A DNA stretch of 64,000 bases from the NCBI RefSeq assembly GCF_004216575.1, contig NZ_SGWW01000002.1:124001-188000 (forward strand), read 5' to 3'. Origin of the DNA: Microcella putealis (GTDB taxonomy: Bacteria; Actinomycetota; Actinomycetes; Actinomycetales; Microbacteriaceae). This document shows, one piece after another, positions 1 through 8,493 of the stretch. Below the pieces are notes generated by a model, which saw only the letters and a program-made list of their open reading frames with translations, ran no database searches and was not told where the DNA came from. The translations under genes were made by a program, and so were the position numbers. Position 1 is the stretch's first letter. Each line of letters opens with the position of its first letter.

Positions 1-1
1 T

Positions 2-949
2 CGGTTCGTGATTCTTTCGGCACCCAATGAGGAGTTCTTCCGGACAGCGCTCGTTGCGGCCTTCCCGGAACTGTCTGAGATTGACATCCACCATTACGAC
101 GGCACGCCTGAGTCGATTGCGGCGATCCCTGCGGCTGATGCGTCGATCGCGACGCTGTGGCTAACGGCGTCCCACTTGGTCAAAGCCCCAGACGCTGGTC
201 GAAAGTTCTACTTGATGCAGGACTATGAACCCGCTTTTTACCCGGCGAGCAGTATGTTTGCGATGGCGGAGGAGACCTACCGTCTCGGTCTGTATGGAAT
301 CTGCAACACCGACAGCATGCACAAGATCTACACGCAGTCATACGGCGGTAAAGCCATGGGCTTCACCCCTGCGGTCGATCGGTCGATTTTCCACCCAGAC
401 GGTCGCCGCGTGAAGGAGGCCTCGGAGCCGGTCACGATCTTCGCGTACGCTCGGGACCACTTTCGCAACTGCTGGGAGCTGGTATACGCAGCGCTGAGTG
501 AGATCAAGCGGCGCCATGGCGACCAGGTGCGTATTGTCGCCGCAGGCGCGCGTTACCTACCGGCCAATGCAGAGTTCATCGACCTGGGGCTCCTCGACTA
601 TCGCGCCACCGGAGCGCTCTATCGCGAGACGGACATCGGCATCACGATGCAGATCTCTCGGCACCCGTCCTACCTTCCGCTGGAGTTGATGGCAAGCGGT
701 GTTGCGATGGTTGCGCCGGACAGCTCATGGTTCGAGTGGCTCTTCGAAGACGGCGAGAACTCGTTGCTTGCGATGCGCGGTGTCGATGACCTCGTCGAAC
801 GACTTGACGCGCTGGTCACGAATTCGGAGTTGAGGCACGCCATCTCGCGGGGAGCGCTCGCGACAATCGATGACCGTCATTCGGATTGGGATGTCGCATT
901 CCGCGACATCTATGCCTACCTCAGAGATCCGGAATCCTTCGCGCCATAG
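2..949 (+). CDS. Glycosyltransferase, WsaF-like (5'-truncated by window edge)
   Basis: The frame is open to the window edge, so the N-terminus is missing and about 315 residues are visible. They match the C-terminal half of WsaF-type GT-B glycosyltransferases, which include rhamnosyltransferases. A QDYEPAFYP motif follows the linker, and a late LELMASGVAMVAP stretch corresponds to the nucleotide-sugar binding site of GT4-like enzymes. It probably adds a deoxyhexose to a surface glycan at the cytoplasmic face of the membrane. The next gene begins 76 bp downstream on the same strand. The family match is fairly clear; donor and acceptor are unknown. Confidence 0.75.
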   Translation, partial: RFVILSAPNEEFFRTALVAAFPELSEIDIHHYDGTPESIAAIPAADASIATLWLTASHLVKAPDAGRKFYLMQDYEPAFYPASSMFAMAEETYRLGLYGICNTDSMHKIYTQSYGGKAMGFTPAVDRSIFHPDGRRVKEASEPVTIFAYARDHFRNCWELVYAALSEIKRRHGDQVRIVAAGARYLPANAEFIDLGLLDYRATGALYRETDIGITMQISRHPSYLPLELMASGVAMVAPDSSWFEWLFEDGENSLLAMRGVDDLVERLDALVTNSELRHAISRGALATIDDRHSDWDVAFRDIYAYLRDPESFAP

Positions 950-972
950 GCTGCGGAAATTCATACTCGGGC

Positions 973-978
973 TACACT
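973..978 (+). promoter_or_regulatory. Possible -10 box (TACACT) for the secreted repeat protein
   Basis: TACACT lies 47 bases before the ATG at 1026 in the short gap after the WsaF-like gene. No convincing -35 is visible, so the evidence is only the fit to TANNNT. Confidence 0.3.
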
Positions 979-1025
979 CCCCAGTACCGGCGGTGCTTGC
1001 TGGTGGCCAGGGGGAGGCTTCGGGG

Positions 1026-3092
1026 ATGAGGAAATTCGTCGCGATGGTTGCAGCGATTGTCGTTGTCGCCGTCGGTTTGATTGCTACAGAAAAGCCTGAC
1101 GTGGGCTTCGCGGCCGATGCGCGGCTGTTCGACCCGAATTACATCATTAGCGACCCCGCGTTCTTCGATGGCCAGGCTATGAGCGAGGGCGAGATTCAGG
1201 CCTTCCTCCAGACACGCATAGGGTCGTGTTCGAACACCAATTGCCTCAACATCCTCCGAGTCGATACGCAGTCGCGTGCGGCGAACGCGATGTGTAACGC
1301 TTATCAGGGCGCGGCGCAGGAGCCCGTCTCGCGGATCATCTTCAAGGTGCAGCAGTCGTGCGGGATCTCGGCGAAGGTGCTTCTCGTGACGCTCGAAAAA
1401 GAGCAGAGTCTTGTCAGTCACCGCAGCCCGACGACGGCGAGACTCGATCGCGCCATGGGCTACGCCTGCCCGGATAACACGGCGATCCCAGGCTACTGCG
1501 ACCCTGCGTACGGTGGCGTCTATAACCAGCTCTACTGGGCTGCGTGGCAATTCAAGCGCTACGGGAACCCGCCGGGCACGAGCAACTACTTCACGTGGTT
1601 TCCGGTCGGAACGCCGAGTCGCGTGCAATATCACCCCAATACGGCGTGCGGCAGCGGGGTGCTTACCATTCAAAATAAGGCGACAGCGGCCCTGTATTAC
1701 TACACGCCGTATCAGCCGAATGCCGCAGCGATGGCGAACCTGTATGGCATTGGTGATTCCTGCTCAGCATACGGAAATCGAAACTTTTGGCGCCTGTATT
1801 CCGACTGGTTCGGCAGCCCGACGGGTCCCTCCCTGTCGCCAGTCGGAAACTGGGAGTTGGCGACTGCTGACGTTCGAGCGCTCACGGTCCGCGGGTGGCT
1901 GCTGGATCCTGAAACTGCGGATCCCATTACGATTCATGCGTATGTGAACGGACAATGGGCTGGCGAACATCGAGCGGACGTGCCGCGATCGGATGTGGCA
2001 TCCGCCTACCCGGCGTACGGCCCGAACCACGGTTTCCTCGTCTCGATTCCTCTCGAGGCCCAGGCGGTGTCCGTGGAGGTCTGTCTCTACGGCATCAATG
2101 TCGGGCTCGGCAACAACGTGTATCTCGGATGCCGGACAGTAACGAAGCCGGGGGGCCCGCCGTTCGGCAACATCGAGTCGGCGATCCTTACCGACACGGA
2201 TGCCTTCATCAGTGGCTGGTCGATCGACCCCGACACGATTGACCCCGTCCAAATCAATGTCACGGTAAATGGCCAGGCGCAGCCGGCAGTACGCGCCGAG
2301 TTGAATCGTCCCGATGTTGGCCGCGCCTACCCGCCGTACGGCAATCAGCACGGATTCTCCATCGCGGTCCCGCTCGCTGTGGGCTCTGCGGAAGTCTGCC
2401 TCACTGCGGTGAATGCTGGTCGAGGGTCAGACACAGCGATGGGTTGCCGGGTCGTCGCTCGCGCAAGCGGCTCGCCGACCGGTAACTTCGAGTCGACGGC
2501 GACCTCACCGGGATCGGTAAGGGTCCAGGGATGGGTGCTCGACCCCGACACTGCCGACGGCGTCGACGTCCATGCGTATGTCGACGGACGCTGGGCCGGT
2601 TCGCACCGGGCTGATCGCGCGCGCAACGACGTCGCGAGAGCATTTCCTGCCTATGGCGCTTCTCGTGGATTTGACATCGTGCTTCCCATCTCGGGGGGGC
2701 AGAGCTCGGTTTGCCTGTACGGCATAAACGTCCGCATCGGGGCGAACTCACTTCTTGGCTGCAGGATCGTGACGACCCCGTCTGGGTCCCCGTTTGGCAA
2801 CCTCGAGTCCGCAACGAGAGACGGCGGGAGGGCAACGATCGGCGGGTGGGCCATTGACCCTGACACGGTCTCGCCCATCGACATTCACGTGTATGTCGAC
2901 GGCGCGTGGGGCGGTTCGTATCGCGCATCGGGAACTCGAGCGGATGTTGCGCGCGTGTACCCTGCTTACGGTGCGGAGCACGGTTTCTCCGTGTCACTAC
3001 CTGTGCCGCCGTCAGCGCGCGAGATTTGCGCTTACGGGATCAATACGGGTGCGGGTTTCAACAACCTGATCGGCTGCCGCCGCTTACCCTGA
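1026..3092 (+). CDS. Secreted protein with four ~105-residue repeats
   Basis: The ATG at 1026 is chosen because GGGGAGG lies 8 bases upstream and a signal peptide begins there (MRKFVAMVAAIVVVAVG, probable cleavage near VGFA-AD). An upstream in-frame start at 870 would overlap the preceding gene. The product is 688 residues. Residues ~35-270 form a cysteine-containing domain common in actinobacterial exported proteins. It contains VTLEKEQSL, which resembles the Glu-containing helix of lysozyme-like enzymes (inference). Residues ~274-688 are four repeats, each starting GN.ES, with GW..DPDT, a YP.YG..HGF core and two cysteines (VCLYGIN and GCR). It probably acts at the cell wall, with its export linked to the surrounding glycan genes. 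No enzymatic role is proven. Confidence 0.8.
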   Translation: MRKFVAMVAAIVVVAVGLIATEKPDVGFAADARLFDPNYIISDPAFFDGQAMSEGEIQAFLQTRIGSCSNTNCLNILRVDTQSRAANAMCNAYQGAAQEPVSRIIFKVQQSCGISAKVLLVTLEKEQSLVSHRSPTTARLDRAMGYACPDNTAIPGYCDPAYGGVYNQLYWAAWQFKRYGNPPGTSNYFTWFPVGTPSRVQYHPNTACGSGVLTIQNKATAALYYYTPYQPNAAAMANLYGIGDSCSAYGNRNFWRLYSDWFGSPTGPSLSPVGNWELATADVRALTVRGWLLDPETADPITIHAYVNGQWAGEHRADVPRSDVASAYPAYGPNHGFLVSIPLEAQAVSVEVCLYGINVGLGNNVYLGCRTVTKPGGPPFGNIESAILTDTDAFISGWSIDPDTIDPVQINVTVNGQAQPAVRAELNRPDVGRAYPPYGNQHGFSIAVPLAVGSAEVCLTAVNAGRGSDTAMGCRVVARASGSPTGNFESTATSPGSVRVQGWVLDPDTADGVDVHAYVDGRWAGSHRADRARNDVARAFPAYGASRGFDIVLPISGGQSSVCLYGINVRIGANSLLGCRIVTTPSGSPFGNLESATRDGGRATIGGWAIDPDTVSPIDIHVYVDGAWGGSYRASGTRADVARVYPAYGAEHGFSVSLPVPPSAREICAYGINTGAGFNNLIGCRRLP

Positions 3093-3139
3093 GGGGCTGT
3101 TAGGCGTCCACGCCGATCCTGAATTGAGTCGGAGAAAGA

Positions 3140-5596
3140 GTGACGGGCGCCCCCACGACAACGGTTGCCGTAGTTCTCGTGAACTTCCGCGGCGTCGATG
3201 ACACTATTGCCGCGATTGAATCGCTCAGGCAGAGTGACTGGCCGAGCGAGCTGCTCCACATTGTCGTTGTTGAGAACGGATCGGGCGATGACAGTGTCGA
3301 GCGACTGCGCGATGTAGACGGCATCACGCTCGTCGTCTCCGACAAGAATCTGGGCTTCGCCGGGGGCTGCAATCTCGGCGTCCGTGAAACTACTGCCGAC
3401 ATCGTCGCTTTTCTCAACAACGACGCTCGACCCGATTCCGGTTGGATTCGACACGCCATCGACGCCTTCTCTTCCGCCCCCGACGTAGCCGCGGTTGCCA
3501 GCAAGGTACTGGATTGGGACGGTACAAGGATCGATTACGCCGGGAGCGCACTCACGTGGTACGGAATGGGCTACAAGCCGTTCACCGCCGAACCGATTTC
3601 GCTGAGCGACGACACACCGCGCGACGTGCTATTCGGCACAGGCTCAGCGATGTTCGTGCGTCGTGACATTTTCGCGGAGTTAGGAGGCTTCGACGAGCGA
3701 TTCTTCATGTTTTTCGAGGACGTCGATCTCGGGTGGCGCCTCAATCTCCGGGGCTACCGGATGCGGTACGAACCGCGATCGATCGCGTTTCACAAGCACC
3801 ACGCGTCGATGGCGGATCAAGGCCGTCACAAGGAGCAGGTGTTGCTCGAACGCAACGCGCTCTATGCGATGTTCAAGAACCTCGACCCCGACACGCTGGC
3901 GGACGCACTCGCCCCTGCGCTCGCCCTTTCCGTGCGCCGGGCCCTCGTGGAAAGCAAGCTCGACCCTCACCAGTTCGATTTACAGCGGAACGACGGACCG
4001 GATGCCACGATCGAGGTTCCGAAGTCGGCTCTGGTGCCACTGTTCGCAATCGACCAGTTCATCGACGCCCTTCCCGACCTGCAGAAGCGGCGAGAAGCCG
4101 TTCAGGCGTCGCGGCGCCGCTCGGATGGTGCCATCTGGGCGCTCTTCGGAAAAGCGGATGCGCCGGTCGTGCAGGACAAGCGCTATCTGGAGGGGTACGA
4201 AGCTATCGTCGGCGCTTTCTCCGTGACCGAACGTCCGCGCACCCGTCGAGTCGTTGTCGTGACCGGTGACCCTCTCGGTGACAAAATCGCCGGACCGGCG
4301 ATCAGGGCCTGGAACATCGCTTCAGCGCTCCACGCGAACAGCGAAGTGGAGTTGGTTAGTCTCACTGCCGTCTCCGATCGTCTTAGCGCTCCTTTCGCCG
4401 TCACGCACATCCGCCCCGGTGATGAGCGCTCGATGGAACGGACGATACGCGCGGCTTCGGCGATCATCTTCCAGGGTCACGCGCTTGCGGCGTTCGAGTG
4501 CATTCGCCGGTCCCCGGCTCGAATCGTTGCCGACATCTACGACCCGATGCAATTGGAGCAACTCGAGCAGGCACGTGATGCGGGCACCGCCCTGTGGGAG
4601 CACTCGGTCGTCGAGGCAACGACCGTCATGAATGACCAGCTTGAGCGCGCCGACTTCTTTATCTGCGCATCCGAACGTCAACGCCACTTCTATCTCGGTC
4701 AGCTCTCTGCTCTCGGCAGGCTGACCACGGCGCAATACGGCGCAGACGCCGATCTTCGCGGTCTAATCGATGTCGTCCCGTTTGGACTTCCGGAGACGCC
4801 GCCGTCTCACGAGCGCTCGGTTGTGAAAGGCGTGATTCCGGGGATCCCCGCAGACGCGAAGCTCCTACTGTGGAGCGGAGGACTGTACAACTGGTTCGAC
4901 CCGTTGACTCTCATTCGTGCCGTTGCCGCGCTGAGGGCAAAACATCCCGACGTCCACCTCTTCTTCCAGGGAACGAAACACCCTCACCCGGGCGTGCCGG
5001 AGATGCGCGTGGTCACAGAGGCGCGTGCGCTCGCTGCCGAATTGGGTGTTCTTGGACAGGGGGTGCACTTCAACGACTCGTGGGTCGACTATTCCGAGCG
5101 GGGCAGTTATCTGAGGGAAGCCGACGCTGGTGTCAGCACGCACCACGTCCATGTTGAAACAACGTTTTCCTTTCGAACGCGAATACTCGATTACCTGTGG
5201 GGCGAACTTCCGATGGTGGTCACGAAGGGCGACTACTTCGCCGACCTCGTCGAACAGGAGGGTCTCGGGGTCGTCGTCGACGACTCCGATGTCGATGGTC
5301 TGCGCAACGCGCTGGAGACAGTGCTGTTCGACGAGGGCTTCCGGGATTCGGCGCGCGTCGCGATCCGGCGGGTGAAGCAGCGCTTCACATGGTCGGAGGT
5401 GCTGCGTCCCCTGGTTTCCTACATCGAATCGGAAGACCAGCGCACGGAGGATCGCGGTTCGGCGCGTCGCCCGGAACGGCGCCGCGCTTCGGGGTTACGG
5501 CACGACGCTGCGCTGGCCTTCCGTGTCCTCCGAGCCGCGGGGCCAGCCGCCGTTGTCCGGAAGGTTGCGGGTCGGATCCAGCGCAGATTCCACTGA
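3140..5596 (+). CDS. Bifunctional GT2-GT4 glycosyltransferase
   Basis: The GTG start at 3140 is preceded by GGAGAAA. The 818-residue product joins two glycosyltransferases. Residues ~8-270 are a GT2 (GT-A) domain of the rhamnosyl/galactofuranosyl type, with VVLVNFRG, NNDARPD and FFEDVDLGWRL, where the acidic residues are expected to bind metal and the catalytic base. Residues ~365-760 are a GT-B/GT4 domain with VTGDPLGDKIAGPAIRAWNIA and LLWSGGLYNWFDPLTLI. A basic tail follows. The two domains probably add consecutive sugars to a lipid-linked glycan. Its 3' end lies 13 bp from the convergent DUF2142 gene. Confidence 0.85.
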   Translation: MTGAPTTTVAVVLVNFRGVDDTIAAIESLRQSDWPSELLHIVVVENGSGDDSVERLRDVDGITLVVSDKNLGFAGGCNLGVRETTADIVAFLNNDARPDSGWIRHAIDAFSSAPDVAAVASKVLDWDGTRIDYAGSALTWYGMGYKPFTAEPISLSDDTPRDVLFGTGSAMFVRRDIFAELGGFDERFFMFFEDVDLGWRLNLRGYRMRYEPRSIAFHKHHASMADQGRHKEQVLLERNALYAMFKNLDPDTLADALAPALALSVRRALVESKLDPHQFDLQRNDGPDATIEVPKSALVPLFAIDQFIDALPDLQKRREAVQASRRRSDGAIWALFGKADAPVVQDKRYLEGYEAIVGAFSVTERPRTRRVVVVTGDPLGDKIAGPAIRAWNIASALHANSEVELVSLTAVSDRLSAPFAVTHIRPGDERSMERTIRAASAIIFQGHALAAFECIRRSPARIVADIYDPMQLEQLEQARDAGTALWEHSVVEATTVMNDQLERADFFICASERQRHFYLGQLSALGRLTTAQYGADADLRGLIDVVPFGLPETPPSHERSVVKGVIPGIPADAKLLLWSGGLYNWFDPLTLIRAVAALRAKHPDVHLFFQGTKHPHPGVPEMRVVTEARALAAELGVLGQGVHFNDSWVDYSERGSYLREADAGVSTHHVHVETTFSFRTRILDYLWGELPMVVTKGDYFADLVEQEGLGVVVDDSDVDGLRNALETVLFDEGFRDSARVAIRRVKQRFTWSEVLRPLVSYIESEDQRTEDRGSARRPERRRASGLRHDAALAFRVLRAAGPAAVVRKVAGRIQRRFH

Positions 5597-5609
5597 CGCG
5601 AAGGTCAAC

Positions 5610-7127
5610 TCAGTCCGCTCGCTCACGACGTACCCAGCACGTGGCAGCGGTGAACGACGTGGCGATCAGAAGTGCGGTCAGTAATGCGGTGATGCCGAAC
5701 GGCGGCGTCCATGCCGGCGCGGTAAGGAACTCGCCGACGGGCCGGTCGAGGCCGGTCACGTATCGCCTCAACACGTGAATGGCGATGGCGATGTGCGCGC
5801 ACGCCGACATGATCACAGCTCCGTTCAGTACGAATGTCAGCCGCGAGGAGTGGTCGGCTTGCCTCGCGCGATGCGCCACGGAAATTGCGAGTGCGACCGT
5901 CGTGCAGAGCAGCGGTGCTAGCGCGTACCTGCCCTGCCAGATGTACCCGAGTTCGTCGGCGATCACCGCTTGAACAGCGACGGGCGTGGCGATCGCGACG
6001 GTGAAGAAGGCGAGGGCAGCTGTCAGCGCCGATCGCTGCGCTGTAAGCACGCTGACGACGACACTGACACCAGCAGCTGATGACCACAGCGCGATGCTGG
6101 CGGCGGGCGCGGGCGTGTCCAGCCAGCCGAACATGCCTATCGCGTCGCTTAGCAGTGCGCCCGAGCTCATGACCGCCTCCAGTGCTGCGCGGGCACCCGT
6201 CATCTCAATGGTCGGGGTTCCGGATTGGTCGTAATCCGGGAGGAGCAGCAGCCAGCTCAATGACGCAGCCGTAACGCCGATGACGATGAGGTCGAGGGGT
6301 ATCCATCGGCGACTCAAGAAGTCACGAAATGCGGGCCGGTCAGAGGACGGGAGGTACGCGAGGAGCAGCGCCAGTGCAGCCCACAGGAAACCGATGCTTC
6401 GCGTATTGAGCAACACGAGGAGAGAGCATGCGAGCGCGATGTGCAGCACGACGGTAGTGCTGCCGTCGCGGCGAGACTGCCAGCGATGAAAGAGTGCACG
6501 GCTCGACAGATAGACGGCAGCCGCGCTCGTCGCCTCCAGGGCGTTCGGGTTCACGGAGCCCGCAAGGAAGGTCAACGCTGGGCTGAGCCCCACAAACACC
6601 ATAGCTAGGGTTCTATGTGCCTGGGTGCCCACGGACCAGGCGCTGACCAGTGACACCCCCAGGAATGCTGCGGTCAATGCGGCGCTCACAATCCGCATAG
6701 TGAAGATCGCGACGTCGCCACTGAGAATCACAGAGGGCCACCCGACGAGCCAGTAGTAGATCGGGCTATTGAGAGCTGCGGAGGTTCCCGTCGTTTGCAG
6801 CGTCTGCTGATTGGCTGACGATCCCGCGTAGCAGTCCGGGGTCACTTCGTCGTCAAAGGCGAAACATGCCCGTGCTGGCAGTTCGGCGATGTACGAAGGT
6901 ACCTCGACGGCGCCATATGCGGGATTGCCGACCCATGCCGGGGTGATTACCTGCCCGGACGTCACCGCGGCGGCGCGAATGATGTGAGCGGGCTCATCAG
7001 GGGCGCCGCCGATGGGGGTCAGAAGCGACCAGCTGGCAGCCATGAGGAAGAAGCCGATTGTGAACGACACCGGCCGAGCAAGGGAATTCCATCGCGCCTT
7101 GATGGCGGCTGGTACCAACTGGGTCAC
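5610..7127 (-). CDS. DUF2142 family polytopic membrane protein
   Basis: 505 residues with roughly a dozen hydrophobic segments. The early loop GGAPDEPAHIIRA fits DUF2142, a family with a GT-C-like plan in which an acidic motif in the first extracytoplasmic loop would contact a polyprenyl-phosphate sugar donor (inference from family). The GTG start at 7127 is supported by TAACGT exactly 6 bases upstream, which implies a leaderless message. It is divergent from the next membrane gene with only 25 bp between starts. It probably transfers a sugar from a lipid donor onto the exported glycan. Confidence 0.75.
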   Translation of the reverse strand: MTQLVPAAIKARWNSLARPVSFTIGFFLMAASWSLLTPIGGAPDEPAHIIRAAAVTSGQVITPAWVGNPAYGAVEVPSYIAELPARACFAFDDEVTPDCYAGSSANQQTLQTTGTSAALNSPIYYWLVGWPSVILSGDVAIFTMRIVSAALTAAFLGVSLVSAWSVGTQAHRTLAMVFVGLSPALTFLAGSVNPNALEATSAAAVYLSSRALFHRWQSRRDGSTTVVLHIALACSLLVLLNTRSIGFLWAALALLLAYLPSSDRPAFRDFLSRRWIPLDLIVIGVTAASLSWLLLLPDYDQSGTPTIEMTGARAALEAVMSSGALLSDAIGMFGWLDTPAPAASIALWSSAAGVSVVVSVLTAQRSALTAALAFFTVAIATPVAVQAVIADELGYIWQGRYALAPLLCTTVALAISVAHRARQADHSSRLTFVLNGAVIMSACAHIAIAIHVLRRYVTGLDRPVGEFLTAPAWTPPFGITALLTALLIATSFTAATCWVRRERAD

Positions 7128-7133
7128 GGGAAA

Positions 7134-7139
7134 ACGTTA
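7134..7139 (-). promoter_or_regulatory. -10 box of DUF2142 gene (leaderless)
   Basis: On the minus strand TAACGT is followed by 6 bases and then the GTG at 7127. It overlaps the -10-like sequence used in the other direction. Confidence 0.5.
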
Positions 7140-7143
7140 GTCT
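7138..7143 (+). promoter_or_regulatory. -10-like box for the membrane protein at 7153
   Basis: TAGTCT lies 9 bases before the ATG. It shares bases with the opposing TAACGT, so the two promoters may compete. Confidence 0.35.
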
Positions 7144-7152
7144 TTCCTCGAC

Positions 7153-8493
7153 ATGGACACCGAAGCACGAGCGACGAAGACGGAAGCGGTGCCATCGCAA
7201 CGCTCGCATCGGCTGGTGGATGCCTCGATCTGCATCCTGCTTCTTCTCGCCGCGATCGGATACGTCGCCGGTGCCGTTTCAGCGCATCAAGCGCTGTCGC
7301 CGTACGACGAGTACGTCTATGCGGATTACCTCTTCGGCTTCCCCGACGACCCTGTGGTGGTCATCGGAGAGGAGACGAAGACAGAAGCGCGCGACCTCAT
7401 CGCCTGCGTGGGTGTTATCGGCTATGGGACCTTCGGGTCGGAGTGCGGCGACCCGGAGCACAGTGACGACTCGCTTTACCCATACGGCGGCGGCACGGGT
7501 GCGGACATCTACACACCGGTGTACTTCGCCATCACGTGGGCACTCGCCCAGCCGGTAGCCGCGCTCACCGTATTCGACGAGTTCGACGCGGCGCGCGTCA
7601 TCGGTGGGTTGTGGGCCGGAACCGGCGCGGCGGTTCTGTTCCTCGCGGCACGGGCCTGGGGTCTCAATCGTCCCGTCTCGGTCGGTCTCGCACTGGCTGC
7701 GCTCGCGTCTCCACCGGTGTTTTGGGCCAACACCTACCTGAGTACTGACGCGCCGACGCTGCTGGCAGGCTCGGTTACTGCCCTGATGATCGCCAAGATC
7801 ACTCACAACGGAGCGAGTCCATGGTGGTTGTGCGCGCTCCTACCCGTCCTCGTGCTCGTCAAGGTCCAGCACATTCTTCTGCTGCTGCTCGTTGTCGCGT
7901 GGGCACTCTTTGTCGCTCTCCACCACGCGTCTGGTTCGGTCTGGTCGAGGCTTGCACGATCGTCGATCCTTCGTGCGGCGCTCGTCACCAGCGTGCTCAC
8001 GGTCGCCGCGCAACTCGGGTGGCTGGTGTTCCGCGCGACGGCGGCTGCGGGACCGACGATCGACCAGGGCTTGAACCAGCCCCTCACAGTTCCCGCGCTC
8101 GCCAGCGAGGCCACGCGCTTCTTGGGGACGACGGCGCAAGCGGGCCTCAGCCTTGGACTCACGCGTGACGCCGTAGGCACGGTGCTCGCATGGATGTGTA
8201 TTGCCGGCGTCATTGGTCTTGTTGTGCACGGCGGCAAACCGATCGGCGACCGAGCGCTGGCGGGTGCCTCGTTCATCGCCGCCGTTCTTGGAGCACCGCT
8301 CCTCGCCGTCGCGACCTATGTGACCGCGGACGTGTACGTGCCACTTCAGCCTCGATACGGGCTCGCCCTATTACCTTTCTTCCTCTTGGCGTTCGGGATG
8401 TTGGGGCCGCGGTCGCGCTGGTTCTCGTGGTCGGTCTTGGCATTCGGAGTAGCGGCATTCGTCATCGCCATCCTCTTGCCATACGAGTTGTAA
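7153..8493 (+). CDS. Polytopic membrane protein, GT-C-like
   Basis: 446 residues with a short charged N-terminus, then about ten transmembrane segments. The first large extracytoplasmic loop carries SPYDEYVYADY, an acidic motif of the kind that marks GT-C enzymes using polyprenyl-phosphate sugars. I cannot assign a named family. Its stop codon overlaps the flippase start (TAATG, 8491-8495), so the two are translationally coupled and probably act together in glycan assembly. Glycosyl transfer at the outer membrane face is inferred from topology and neighbours. Confidence 0.65.
   Translation: MDTEARATKTEAVPSQRSHRLVDASICILLLLAAIGYVAGAVSAHQALSPYDEYVYADYLFGFPDDPVVVIGEETKTEARDLIACVGVIGYGTFGSECGDPEHSDDSLYPYGGGTGADIYTPVYFAITWALAQPVAALTVFDEFDAARVIGGLWAGTGAAVLFLAARAWGLNRPVSVGLALAALASPPVFWANTYLSTDAPTLLAGSVTALMIAKITHNGASPWWLCALLPVLVLVKVQHILLLLLVVAWALFVALHHASGSVWSRLARSSILRAALVTSVLTVAAQLGWLVFRATAAAGPTIDQGLNQPLTVPALASEATRFLGTTAQAGLSLGLTRDAVGTVLAWMCIAGVIGLVVHGGKPIGDRALAGASFIAAVLGAPLLAVATYVTADVYVPLQPRYGLALLPFFLLAFGMLGPRSRWFSWSVLAFGVAAFVIAILLPYEL

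Noticed and set aside
870..1025. Upstream start (870) for the secreted repeat protein
   Set aside because: It would overlap the WsaF-like gene and bury the signal peptide 52 residues inside; ATG 1026 has a ribosome site and an N-terminal signal peptide.
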